A stretch of DNA of 64,000 nt from Solwaraspora sp. WMMD791 (lineage in GTDB: Bacteria; Actinomycetota; Actinomycetes; Mycobacteriales; Micromonosporaceae): contig NZ_CP120737.1 of the NCBI RefSeq assembly GCF_029581195.1, positions 4,503,001 through 4,567,000 of the forward strand, written 5' to 3'. Shown here in pieces: positions 33,947 to 41,959 of the stretch. Numbering within the stretch: position 1 is the stretch's first letter; each line of letters starts with the position of its first letter. The notes under the pieces are model-generated. The model saw only the letters and a list, made by a program, of their open reading frames with translations, did not search any database and was not told where the DNA came from. The position numbers and the translations under genes are program-made.

Positions 33947-35260
33947 ATGACCGGCACGACGCTCGACGACTACACCGACCGCTATGCCCGCCGGGTCCGC
34001 GGCATGACCGCATCCGAGATCCGGGCACTGTTCGCCGTCGCCAGTCGGCCCGAAGTGGTCTCGCTCGCCGGTGGGGCACCGTACGTCGCGGCGCTGCCGC
34101 TCGACGCCGTCGGCGAGATGCTCGGCCGGCTGGCGTCGGAGACCGGCACCTCCACCCTGCAGTACGGCATCGGTCAGGGCACCCTCGACCTACGGGAACG
34201 CATCTGCGAGGTGATGTCGCTGTCCGGCATCGACGTCTCCTCCGGCGCCTCCCCGGAGGACGTCGTGGTGACCGTCGGCGGCCAGCAGGCCCTCGACCTG
34301 GTCGCCCGACTCTTCCTGGACCCGGGCGACGTGGTGCTCGCCGAGGGGCCCACCTACGTCGGTGCCCTCGGCGTCTTCCAGGCGGCCCAGGCCCAGGTGG
34401 AGCACGTGCCGATGGACGCCGACGGGCTGATCCCCGAGGCCCTGGAGCAGGCGATCACCGAGGTCGCGAAGTCGGGGCGGCGGGCGAAGTTCCTGTACAC
34501 GATCCCCACGTTCCAGAACCCTGCCGGGGTGACCCTCACCGAGGAGCGCCGGGAGCGGGTGCTGGACATCTGTGAGCGGGCCGGCCTGCTGGTGATCGAG
34601 GACGACCCGTACGGCCAGCTCAGTTTCGACGGCGAGGCGCCCGCGCCGCTGCGGGCCCGCCGCCGGCACGGCGTGTTCTACCTGAGTACCTTCTCCAAGA
34701 CCTTCGCGCCGGGCCTGCGGGTCGGCTGGATCCTGGCGCCACACGCGGTACGCGAGAAGCTGGTCATCGCCAGCGAGGCACAGATCCTCTGCCCGAGCGC
34801 GTACGCGCAGGCCGCCGTCGCCACCTACCTGGCGACCATGCCGTGGCGGGAGCAGCTCAAGACCTATCGCGAGGTGTACCGGGAACGGCGGGACGCGCTG
34901 CTCGACGCCCTCGCCGATCTGATGCCCGCCGGCACCACCTGGACCCGGCCCAGTGGCGGCCTGTTTGTCTGGGCGTCGCTGCCGGAAGGTCTCGACGCCA
35001 AGGCCATGGTGCCCCGGGCGATCGCCGCGCGGGTCGCCTACGTGCCCGGGACAGGTTTCTACGCCGACGGCTCGGGGGCCGGCAACATGCGGCTGAACTT
35101 CTCCTTCCCGCCGCCGGAGCGGATCCGGGAAGGGGTCCGTCGACTCGCGGGTGTCATGGAACGGGAGGCCGCGATGCGGGAGGTGTTCGGCCCGGTCACC
35201 GGTGCCGGCACCCGGCGGCGACGCCCCGGCGCGGACACCCCCGGGCCCGACTTGGCATGA
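33947..35260 (+). CDS. PLP-dependent aminotransferase (class I/II, 2-aminoadipate-type)
   Basis: The 437-residue enzyme lacks any DNA-binding domain, so it is not a MocR regulator. Features are SLAGGAPYVAALPLDAVGE, LQYGIGQGTLDLRERIC, VTVGGQQALDLVARLFLDPG, TIPTFQNPAGVTL and EDDPYGQLSF. The PLP-binding lysine is in YLSTFSKTFAPGLRVGWILA. The pattern is that of LysN/alpha-aminoadipate and aromatic aminotransferases. ATG 33947 has GAGGTGA 5 nt upstream. The D-Ala-D-Ala ligase gene starts 7 bp after its stop, so both are one unit. Possibly an amino-acid supplier for the ligase. Confidence 0.9.
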   Translation: MTGTTLDDYTDRYARRVRGMTASEIRALFAVASRPEVVSLAGGAPYVAALPLDAVGEMLGRLASETGTSTLQYGIGQGTLDLRERICEVMSLSGIDVSSGASPEDVVVTVGGQQALDLVARLFLDPGDVVLAEGPTYVGALGVFQAAQAQVEHVPMDADGLIPEALEQAITEVAKSGRRAKFLYTIPTFQNPAGVTLTEERRERVLDICERAGLLVIEDDPYGQLSFDGEAPAPLRARRRHGVFYLSTFSKTFAPGLRVGWILAPHAVREKLVIASEAQILCPSAYAQAAVATYLATMPWREQLKTYREVYRERRDALLDALADLMPAGTTWTRPSGGLFVWASLPEGLDAKAMVPRAIAARVAYVPGTGFYADGSGAGNMRLNFSFPPPERIREGVRRLAGVMEREAAMREVFGPVTGAGTRRRRPGADTPGPDLA

Positions 35261-35267
35261 TTCGGGC

Positions 35268-36245
35268 ATGAGCCCACAGTCCGAGCCCACCACCGCCGCC
35301 CGTGACCTGCGGGTACTGGTTCTCGCCGGCGGCCTGTCCTACGAGCGGGACGTCTCCCTGAAGTCCGGCCGCCGGGTGCTTGACGCGCTGCGCTCCGCCG
35401 GCGTGGAGGCCGAGCTGCGCGACGCCGACATCACCCTGCTGCCGGCGTTGCGCGCCGACCCGCCGGACGCCGTCGTGATCGCGTTGCACGGTGCCACCGG
35501 GGAGGACGGTTCACTGCGCGGAGTGCTCGACCTGTGCGGCGTACCGTATGTCGGCTGTGACGCCCGGGCGGCCCGGCTGGCCTGGGACAAGCCGTCGGCG
35601 AAGGCGGTGCTGCAGGAAGCGGGCATCCCTACGCCGGACTGGGTGGCATTGCCGCACGACAGGTTCTCCGAGTTGGGCGCGGTGGCCGTACTGGACCGGA
35701 TCGTGGAGCGCCTCGGCCTGCCGCTGATGGTCAAGCCGGCGCAGGGCGGCTCCGGGCTGGGGGCCGCCGTCGTGCGCGAGGCCGCCGAACTGTCCGCCGC
35801 GATGGTCGGTTGTTTCGCGTACGACTCGACGGCCCTGGTCGAGCGGTACGTGACCGGCATGGACGTCGCGGTGTCGGTGGTCGACCGGGGCGACGGGCCG
35901 GAGAGTCTGCCGGCGGTCGAGATCGTGCCCCGCAACGGCGTCTACGACTACGCGGCCCGGTACACCGCCGGCCTGACCACCTGGCACGCCCCGGCCCGGC
36001 TCGACGACGAGGTGGCCGATCGGGTGGCGGCCACCGCCGTCGCCGCGCACCGCGCGCTCGGCCTGCGGGACGTCTCCCGGGTCGACCTGATCGTGGACCC
36101 GCAGGGTCAGCCGCACGTGCTGGAGGTCAACGTCTCCCCCGGGATGACCGAGACCTCGTTGCTGCCGCTCGCGGTAGAGGCCGCCGGGCTGGATCTCGGC
36201 CGGCTACTTGCCACCCTGGTCGACCGGGCCGCTGCCCGTCCGTGA
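35268..36245 (+). CDS. D-alanine--D-alanine ligase family protein
   Basis: The 325-residue ATP-grasp enzyme has GGLSYERDVSLKSGRRV, HGATGEDGSLRGVLDLCGVP, LMVKPAQGGSGLGAAVV and the omega-loop NGVYDYAARYTAG. Metal-binding residues lie in LEVNVSPGMTETSLLP. The omega-loop Tyr is of the D-Ala-D-Ala rather than D-Ala-D-lactate type. Actinobacteria usually carry the housekeeping ddl elsewhere, so this may be a paralogue making another D-Ala dipeptide. It follows the aminotransferase gene closely. Its end overlaps the convergent gene by 42 bp. Confidence 0.9.
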   Translation: MSPQSEPTTAARDLRVLVLAGGLSYERDVSLKSGRRVLDALRSAGVEAELRDADITLLPALRADPPDAVVIALHGATGEDGSLRGVLDLCGVPYVGCDARAARLAWDKPSAKAVLQEAGIPTPDWVALPHDRFSELGAVAVLDRIVERLGLPLMVKPAQGGSGLGAAVVREAAELSAAMVGCFAYDSTALVERYVTGMDVAVSVVDRGDGPESLPAVEIVPRNGVYDYAARYTAGLTTWHAPARLDDEVADRVAATAVAAHRALGLRDVSRVDLIVDPQGQPHVLEVNVSPGMTETSLLPLAVEAAGLDLGRLLATLVDRAAARP

Positions 36246-37196
36246 CCCCGCCGGGGCAGCGGCACCCGCTGTCGTCGCTGGCGACTGCGTCGGTACCGGC
36301 GTCTCCGACGCTGTCGTAGCGTCGTCGGACCCCTGGGCGTCCGGCCCACCGGTCGGCGGCGCCGTTTCGTCGTCCTCCGCGTCCGGAGCGTCGGCGTCGA
36401 CGTCGGCCGGGTCACCGGCGGCGTCGCCGTTCCGAGCGGTCAGCGCTTGCGCGGCGAGCTCGTCGAGGTCTGCGGCGGGCTCGATGTTCTCGATCGGCAG
36501 TACGGCGACCGCAACAGACCCGTCGCTGGCGGCCGGGCCGACGGCGGGAGCGTCCTCGTCGAAGTTGGTGTCCGGGTCGATCGGATGACTCGCCTGTTCG
36601 GTCAGGCTCGACGGGGCACGCCACTCGATCCGCGGTGGCTCGGCCAACGGCCGCCCGCCGAACTCGGCAAGCCAGGCCGCCACCAACGCCAGATTCTCCC
36701 GCCACCGCGACTCGGAGATCGGCGGCAGGATGCTGTCCCACAGCGAGAGGAACGTGCCCCGTAGCTGCAGCTGTCCGTACGGGCGGGCCAGGAACCACAG
36801 GTGCAGGTGCGCGGAGCCGTCACCCCATCGGTTGACGTGCACCCGCGCCACCCCGTCCAGGGACCGGATGGCGCGCTCCAGCCGTACCGTCAGCACACCC
36901 AGCTCGGCGGCGAGCAGGTTCGGCAGGTCCCCGAGGTCGAAGTGGGACCGGGACTCCAGGATCAGCACCATCGGCAGACCGGTCGGCCGATCCATGGCTC
37001 GTACTCGCCAGCGCTCACTCACCCAGATGTAGGCGTCGTCCGGCGCGGCGCAGGACGAGCACTCCGCCGTACCTTCCCCCTTGCGTGGCGGCTCGACGGC
37101 GACCGGGTCGTCGAGCTGTTTGACCCGCAGGTCACCTTCGAACGGGAAGGAAGGCCATCGCGCAAAATCGGGGATCGCGTCTGGGGTGTGGGGCAC
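36204..37196 (-). CDS. histidine-triad-like (HIT) protein with acidic tail
   Basis: The ordered part (about residues 1-220) contains NRWGDGSAHLHLWFLARPYG, a HxH-type motif with the strand arrangement of HIT nucleotide hydrolases, plus LILESRSHFDLGDLPNLLA and two Cys in AECSSCAAPDDAYIW. The last 100 residues are disordered and Asp/Ala/Thr-rich. The gene commonly sits beside parB in Micromonosporaceae-like genomes. The start is uncertain: GTG 37196 gives VPHTPDAIPDFARWP; ATGs at 37262 and 37280 add Arg/Gly-rich residues. The 3-prime end overlaps the ligase gene. Confidence 0.72.
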   Translation of the reverse strand: MPHTPDAIPDFARWPSFPFEGDLRVKQLDDPVAVEPPRKGEGTAECSSCAAPDDAYIWVSERWRVRAMDRPTGLPMVLILESRSHFDLGDLPNLLAAELGVLTVRLERAIRSLDGVARVHVNRWGDGSAHLHLWFLARPYGQLQLRGTFLSLWDSILPPISESRWRENLALVAAWLAEFGGRPLAEPPRIEWRAPSSLTEQASHPIDPDTNFDEDAPAVGPAASDGSVAVAVLPIENIEPAADLDELAAQALTARNGDAAGDPADVDADAPDAEDDETAPPTGGPDAQGSDDATTASETPVPTQSPATTAGAAAPAGSRTGSGPVDQGGK

Positions 37197-37339
37197 GACG
37201 CTGACCCTAACCGAGTCTGCCCGACCTGTCGTTCCCCGTTTCGGCCGGCCGCCGCCCGCCATGCGTGCCCGTCCCGCCAACCGGGCCGGACCGCCCCCCG
37301 CAGGACGGCATCAGAGACCGGCTACGGTGCTCACCGCTG

Positions 37340-37442
37340 CCGTCCACAGCGTTGTCCACAGAAGTTATCCACAGGCAGACAACCCGATCCACCCGCTGTT
37401 TCACGTGAAACGACGCGCCCTGTGGACAACGCCTGTGGACAA
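37340..37442. promoter_or_regulatory. cluster of exact DnaA boxes interleaved with a parS site
   Basis: Four 9-mers match a DnaA box exactly: 37352-37360 (TTGTCCACA), 37365-37373 (TTATCCACA), and in the opposite orientation 37421-37429 and 37434-37442 (TGTGGACAA). A near match lies at 37340-37348. A parS site stands at 37397-37412 between the two inverted pairs. The cluster lies in the 540-bp stretch 37197-37738 between the HIT-like gene and parB, which otherwise holds three more parS sites and no gene that I can support. Confidence 0.75.
37398..37411. promoter_or_regulatory. parS centromere site
   Basis: The perfect 14-bp palindrome GTTTCACGTGAAAC is the ParB binding site (consensus TGTTTCACGTGAAACA; here 15 of 16 bases match). 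It is flanked on both sides by DnaA-box pairs. Confidence 0.95.
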
Positions 37443-37641
37443 CGCGCCGCCGACTCACGCCGGCTGCCAACGGCACCGCGTACCGGTTGACCCCGACCCG
37501 AACTCTGTCTGTGGAGCCGGCGTTCGACCCGATCGTTGACGGCCCCTGCTCCTCAACGATCGAGTGGCGCGATGGTGACCCCGTACCGCAGGCTGCTGCC
37601 CCGGGCGAGCCGTGCATGCGCAGCCGAAGGCGGCTCGGCCC

Positions 37642-37655
37642 GTTTCACGTGAAAC
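37642..37655. promoter_or_regulatory. parS centromere site
   Basis: Perfect 14-bp core GTTTCACGTGAAAC, 12 bp from the next site at 37668. Both lie just downstream of parB. Confidence 0.95.
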
Positions 37656-37667
37656 GGGCCGAGCAGG

Positions 37668-37681
37668 GTTTCACGTGAAAC
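37668..37681. promoter_or_regulatory. parS centromere site
   Basis: Perfect 14-bp core GTTTCACGTGAAAC. Together with the copy at 37712 it brackets a GC-rich imperfect hairpin (about 37682-37711) that may terminate parB transcription. Confidence 0.95.
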
Positions 37682-37711
37682 GGCCCCGACCCGAACGCTG
37701 CGGGTGGGGCC

Positions 37712-37725
37712 GTTTCACGTGAAAC
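37712..37725. promoter_or_regulatory. parS centromere site
   Basis: Perfect 14-bp core GTTTCACGTGAAAC, 13 bp from the parB stop codon. Confidence 0.95.
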
Positions 37726-37738
37726 GTAACGCCGACGG

Positions 37739-38803
37739 TCAGTCCTGGTCGTCAGGAGCCTCTTCGCCGTCCATGCCGATGATTCCGACGATCCGCTCGA
37801 GGTCGTCGACCGTGGCGAACTCGATCGTGATCTTGCCCTTGCTCCGACCGATGTCCACCTTCACCCGGGTGTCGAACCGGTCAGAGAGTCGATCCGCCAG
37901 ATCAGCCAGCGCGGGCGCGTGGGGCTTCGGACGTCGCGGGGGCGTGCCCGGACGCTTCGCGGGCTCCTCGGTCGCCGCCAGAGCAACCAGTTCCTCGGTC
38001 GCCCGTACCGACAGACCCTCGGCGACGATCCGCAGCGCCAGCGCGTCCTGGGCCTCCGCGTCGTCGAGACCGAGCAGGGCACGGGCATGCCCTGCGGAGA
38101 GCACCCCGGCTGCCACTCGCCGCTGCACCTGAGCCGGCAGGTTCAGCAGGCGGATCGTGTTGGAGATCTGCGGCCGGCTCCGGCCGATCCGCCGCGCCAG
38201 CTCCTCATGCGTTGCCCCGAACTCCTCCAGCAACTGCTGGTAGGCGGCGGCCTCCTCGAGCGGGTTCAGATTGGCGCGATGGATGTTCTCCAGGAGCGCG
38301 TCCCGGAGCATCGCGTCGTCCTTGGTCTCCCGCACGATCGCGGGGATGCTCTCCCGGCCGATCGCCTGAGCGGCCCGCCACCGACGCTCTCCCATGACGA
38401 GCTCGTACTGCTCGCCACCGTCCAGCTGCCGCACGACGATCGGCTGAAGAAAACCGACCTGCTCGATCGAGACCTTCAGCTCCTCGAGCGCCTCGTCATC
38501 GAAGACCTGCCGCGGCTGCTTGGGGTTCGGGACGATCGCGTTCACCGACAGCTCGGCGAACCGGGCACCCGGCACCGGCGAGAGCCCGTCCTCGACCGGA
38601 GCCGGGGGTGTCTCCGACGGGTACGGCGGAGCCGGGTCGACACGCTCGGCGGTCGCCACCGGCGCCACCGGCGCCACCGGACCGGTGGGCCGGACGGCCG
38701 GCGGCGGCGCGACCTGCGTACCGGTCTGGGCAGGGGCGGGCGCCGCCGTAGGGATCAAGGCACCGAGCCCTCGACCGAGCCCGCCCTTTGGACGGTTCTT
38801 CAT
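37739..38803 (-). CDS. parB: chromosome-partitioning protein ParB (CTP-dependent clamp)
   Basis: The 354-residue protein starts with the basic [19 protein letters not shown] ParA-interaction leader and a Pro/Ala linker (20-75). The CTP-binding domain follows, with GFLQPIVV and GERRWRAA (Gly138 onwards) and [17 protein letters not shown]. The helix-turn-helix is [20 protein letters not shown]. The C-terminal dimerisation part is [20 protein letters not shown]. It loads at parS and slides as a clamp to organise and segregate the origin. ATG 38803 has GGGAGG upstream. 27 bp after parA. Confidence 0.97.
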   Translation of the reverse strand: MKNRPKGGLGRGLGALIPTAAPAPAQTGTQVAPPPAVRPTGPVAPVAPVATAERVDPAPPYPSETPPAPVEDGLSPVPGARFAELSVNAIVPNPKQPRQVFDDEALEELKVSIEQVGFLQPIVVRQLDGGEQYELVMGERRWRAAQAIGRESIPAIVRETKDDAMLRDALLENIHRANLNPLEEAAAYQQLLEEFGATHEELARRIGRSRPQISNTIRLLNLPAQVQRRVAAGVLSAGHARALLGLDDAEAQDALALRIVAEGLSVRATEELVALAATEEPAKRPGTPPRRPKPHAPALADLADRLSDRFDTRVKVDIGRSKGKITIEFATVDDLERIVGIIGMDGEEAPDDQD

Positions 38804-38830
38804 GCCCTGCCTCCCGATCTACCCACAGTG

Positions 38831-39916
38831 TCAGAGATTGCGGACACGTCGCGCCGCTCCGCGTTCGGCAATTTCCTGCGCCGCCTCGAAGTAGCTCGTC
38901 GCGCCCCGCGAACCGGGATCGTAGGTCATCACCGACTGCCCGTAGCTCGGTGCCTCGGAAACCCGGACGTTGCGCGGGATCACCGCCTGCAGAACCTTCT
39001 CGCCGAAGTGGTTGCGGACGTCCTGCTCCACCGCGTCCGCCAACCGGGTACGGCGGTCGTACATCGTCAACAGGATCGTCGAGACGTCCAGCGTCGGGTT
39101 GAGGTGTTGCCGGACCAGGTTGATGTTGTTGATCAGCTGGTTGAGCCCTTCCAAGGCGTAGTACTCGCACTGAATCGGGATCAGCACCTCCTGGGCGGCG
39201 ACCAGCGCGTTGACCGTCAGCAGACCCAACGACGGAGGGCAGTCGATGAACACGTAGTCCAACTCGGCCGGGTAGGCGGTGATCGCCCGGGACAGCCGCG
39301 ACTCACGGGCGACCACCGAGACCAGTTCGATCTCGGCACCGGCGAGGTCGATGGTCGCGGGCACGCACCACAGATTGGGGATGCCCTCGACCGGCTGCGC
39401 CACCTCGGAGAGCGGGACGTTGTCGATCAGGCAGTCGTAGACGTCCGGCACCCCTGCATGGTGCGGGACGTTGAGTCCAGTCGAGGCGTTGCCCTGCGGG
39501 TCGAGGTCTACGACCATGACCCGGTTTCCGTGCAACGCCAGCGCCACGGCGAGGTTGACCGTGGTGGTCGTTTTTCCGACGCCGCCCTTCTGATTCGCGA
39601 CACACATCACCCGGGTCCGGTCCGGCCGGGGCATGGTCACCTCGCCGCTCGGGTTCAGAATCTGCACGGCGCGCAAAGCCTCCATTGCCAAGGGGGGATC
39701 ATCTTCTTCCCGGTTCGGTGTTTCACGTGAAACGTAGGGGGCGTCGACGGCCGATGGGCCCGGGCCCATCGACGGCGTCTGCGGCCCGGAACTCACCGCA
39801 GACGCCAGCACCGGTTCCCCAGCCTGCGGCGGTACCGCTGTCGGCGGTCCCACGGGTGCCGACGGCACGGCGACCGGCGCTGAACGTGCGGTCTGCGGTG
39901 CACCGGTGTCAGCCAT
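38831..39916 (-). CDS. parA: chromosome-partitioning ATPase ParA
   Basis: The 361-residue protein has a disordered N-terminus of about 75 residues. The deviant Walker A KGGVGKTTTTV (Lys110 onwards), VVDLDPQGNASTGLN, the Walker B region DYVFIDCPPSLGLLTVNAL, and RNVRVSEAPSYGQSV follow. It drives ParB-parS complexes through ATP-dependent DNA binding. Start ATG 39916 has GGGAGGA about 8 nt upstream; the frame stays open to 40213 but no comparable site exists there. Residues 62-66, VSRET, are encoded by a parS palindrome at 39720-39733. Confidence 0.95.
   Translation of the reverse strand: MADTGAPQTARSAPVAVPSAPVGPPTAVPPQAGEPVLASAVSSGPQTPSMGPGPSAVDAPYVSRETPNREEDDPPLAMEALRAVQILNPSGEVTMPRPDRTRVMCVANQKGGVGKTTTTVNLAVALALHGNRVMVVDLDPQGNASTGLNVPHHAGVPDVYDCLIDNVPLSEVAQPVEGIPNLWCVPATIDLAGAEIELVSVVARESRLSRAITAYPAELDYVFIDCPPSLGLLTVNALVAAQEVLIPIQCEYYALEGLNQLINNINLVRQHLNPTLDVSTILLTMYDRRTRLADAVEQDVRNHFGEKVLQAVIPRNVRVSEAPSYGQSVMTYDPGSRGATSYFEAAQEIAERGAARRVRNL
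39720..39733. promoter_or_regulatory. parS centromere site inside parA
   Basis: Perfect 14-bp core within the parA coding sequence, where it is read as Val-Ser-Arg-Glu-Thr (residues 62-66) in the disordered N-terminus. Confidence 0.95.
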
Positions 39917-40270
39917 CGATCTGGTCCTCCCATTCGACCAGTCGGGGGCGTACGAGGTTTCACGTGAAACCACCGCAGGGTCACCGCCCTGGCGATCGCC
40001 CGTCAGCCGTGGATCGTCGTACCTACCGTTGTCATGCACCGTGTCATCCCTGCCCGCCGTGGATGGATCGGCACCGCCAGCGCTCACGTCCGCGCTTTCG
40101 GGCGTGGCGTGCGGACCAGCAAGAGGCGGCATGATCGAGCCGTTACACGATGCCGCCCGGTCCACACTATCGACGCGCGGCCAGCCTACGGGGATCAGGG
40201 CCGGCGTGGCCACGGCCGACTGTCCGACGTGTCGCAGCCTTCACGTCAGGGCGGGCGGCCCGGGCGCGGA
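39917..40270. other. 354-bp region between rsmG and parA
   Basis: Apart from the parS site at 39957-39970 it holds no gene I can support. The parA frame remains open through it on the minus strand to 40213, so a longer ParA cannot be excluded. A parA-parB promoter should lie here. Confidence 0.4.
39957..39970. promoter_or_regulatory. parS centromere site upstream of parA
   Basis: Perfect 14-bp core GTTTCACGTGAAAC, 40 bp before the chosen parA start, so ParB bound here could affect the parAB promoter. It is also in the same reading frame as the site inside parA. Confidence 0.95.
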
Positions 40271-41158
40271 TCAGGAGCCGCCCCGACGCGGGCCGCCGCC
40301 CCGACCAGGACCACCGGCCGGATGGCCCTGACCGCCAGACCGACCCTGGCTCTGGGAACGGCCATGGCTCTCGGCGCGACCACTGCGGGCTGACCGGCCG
40401 CGACCCGTCGCTGCCCGGGATCGGGCCGAGGCCGTACCCGCCGTGCCACCCACCCGGCCGATCTCCACCACCGTCGTCGGCGGGTCGAGCCACCGCTCGC
40501 CGCACGTCCGCAGCACCGGCTCCGCACCACCCGCGCGGACCACCGCCCCCCGGTGCTCGGCCACCTCAGCGGCGGCCGAGCCGCCCTTCATCGCCAGCAG
40601 CCGACCGCCCGGCTCGACCAACGGCAGACACCAACCGACGAGCCGGTCCAGCGGCGCGACGGCTCGCGCGGTGACGATCGGGGCAGCGCAATCCGGACGG
40701 CTGCGGACCAGTTCCTCGGCCCGGCCCCGGACCACTTCCACCGCACCGGTCAGACCCAACAGGTCGACCGCCTCGGCCAGGAACGCGGTACGTCGGGCCA
40801 GCGGTTCGACGAGCACGACCGACAGGTCCGGCCGGGCGATGGCCAGCGCCAGCCCGGGTAGCCCGGCCCCGGATCCGACGTCCACCACGGTCGACCCGGT
40901 CGGCACCAACTCACCGAGGACCGCACAGTTGAGCAGGTGGCGGTCCCATAGCCGGGGCACCTCACGCGGGCCGATGAGACCACGGAGCGTGCCCTCGGTC
41001 GCCAACAGGTCGGCGTACCGGACCGCGAGCGGCAGCCGTTGCGGACCAAAGATCTCTGCGGCCGCCGTCGGCACCGCTGTGGACGGAACCGGCCCGGACA
41101 GGTGGTCCCCGTCCGGGCCGGTGGCCGCCCGGTCATCTGACTCGGGCTGAGGCGTCAT
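40271..41158 (-). CDS. rsmG: 16S rRNA (guanine527-N7)-methyltransferase
   Basis: The 295-residue protein has the RsmG core: RYADLLATEGTLRGLIGPRE, WDRHLLNCAVLGELVP, the SAM-binding VVDVGSGAGLPGLALAIARP, VLVEPLARRTAFL and VTARAVAPLDRLVGWCLPLV with LLAMKGGSAAAEV. It methylates G527 of 16S rRNA. The last 65 residues are an added Arg/Gly/Ser-rich basic tail, probably disordered. Start ATG 41158 is 4 bp after the jag stop, so the genes are coupled. Also known as gidB. Confidence 0.94.
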   Translation of the reverse strand: MTPQPESDDRAATGPDGDHLSGPVPSTAVPTAAAEIFGPQRLPLAVRYADLLATEGTLRGLIGPREVPRLWDRHLLNCAVLGELVPTGSTVVDVGSGAGLPGLALAIARPDLSVVLVEPLARRTAFLAEAVDLLGLTGAVEVVRGRAEELVRSRPDCAAPIVTARAVAPLDRLVGWCLPLVEPGGRLLAMKGGSAAAEVAEHRGAVVRAGGAEPVLRTCGERWLDPPTTVVEIGRVGGTAGTASARSRAATGRGRSARSGRAESHGRSQSQGRSGGQGHPAGGPGRGGGPRRGGS

Positions 41159-41162
41159 GGTG

Positions 41163-41777
41163 TCAGTCGGCCGGCCGGACGACGATCCGCCGAGTCGGTT
41201 CGACACCCTCGGATTCACTCAGTACGCCGTCGAGCGCGTTCACCACGTCGTGGACGCACTTGCGCTCGAACGCCGACATCGGCTCGAGCCGTACCGGCTC
41301 GCCGTACTCCTTGACCTTCTCCACCGCGTTCTTCGCGACGGCCGCCAACTCCTTACGGCGGTTGGCCCGGTAGCCGCCGACGTCGAGCAGCAGCCGACTC
41401 GGCGTACCGGTCTGCCGGAAGATCGCGAGCCGGGTCAGCTCCTGCAGCGCCTCCAGGGTGGCACCACGCTGTCCCACCAGCGCGCTGAGCTGCCCACCGA
41501 CCACCTCGACCACCGGCCGTCCGCCGGAGACCAACTCGTCGATGTCGCCGTCGTAGTCGAGGATGTCCAGCAGACCCTCGACATAGTCCGCCGCGATCTC
41601 GCTCTGCCGGAACAGATCGTTGTCGCTCGGCGCCGCAGCCGGCGGTGCCGCTGCCTCACCCGCCGCGTCGGCGTCATCTGCGTCGTCGATGTCGTCGTCC
41701 GCGTCCACCGCGGCCCCGGTCGGGGCCACCTCCTCATCCACGGATGAGTCGGTACTGGGCAGGCTGGTATCGGTCAC
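41163..41777 (-). CDS. jag: Jag/KhpB family RNA-binding protein (KH and R3H domains)
   Basis: The 204-residue protein has an acidic, Asp-rich N-terminus (to about 60). A KH domain follows (EIAADYVEGLLDILDYDGDI to VGQRGATLEALQELTRLAIF), then a C-terminal R3H domain (LEPMSAFERKCVHDVVNALD with EGVEPTRRIVVRP). Jag proteins bind RNA and influence division and envelope synthesis. GTG 41777 has GGAGATG at 7 nt; the frame is open upstream towards yidC, but without a suitable start signal. Between yidC and rsmG in the conserved rpmH-distal operon. Confidence 0.92.
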   Translation of the reverse strand: MTDTSLPSTDSSVDEEVAPTGAAVDADDDIDDADDADAAGEAAAPPAAAPSDNDLFRQSEIAADYVEGLLDILDYDGDIDELVSGGRPVVEVVGGQLSALVGQRGATLEALQELTRLAIFRQTGTPSRLLLDVGGYRANRRKELAAVAKNAVEKVKEYGEPVRLEPMSAFERKCVHDVVNALDGVLSESEGVEPTRRIVVRPAD

Positions 41778-41959
41778 GGTGTCATCTCCGTACTCGCTCG
41801 GCGGAACCGGTCGGTCCGCTGGTTTCCCGGGGCCGGCGGACGGGCGCCGAGCCTCCGGGGACGTCTGTGTCTCCCGCGGTGGGGCGGGTGGTGGTCCGGA
41901 CGAACATCGACAGGTGACCGGGACCGTACCGGTCACCGCGAGGCGTCCGAGCCGGACGG

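Noticed and set aside
33947-35260. MocR-type regulator
   Set aside because: No N-terminal winged-helix domain; it is a plain aminotransferase.
36100-36130. CACGTG near 36115 as a seventh parS site
   Set aside because: Flanks do not match GTTTC/GAAAC, so it is a chance hexamer.
37919-39730. 603-codon plus-strand frame over parB and parA
   Set aside because: Antisense to parA and parB; no domain or ribosome-binding site.
39917-40213. N-terminal extension of ParA by 99 residues
   Set aside because: Frame is open, but the strong ribosome-binding site at 39916 and the low-complexity extension favour the shorter form; kept only as a caveat.
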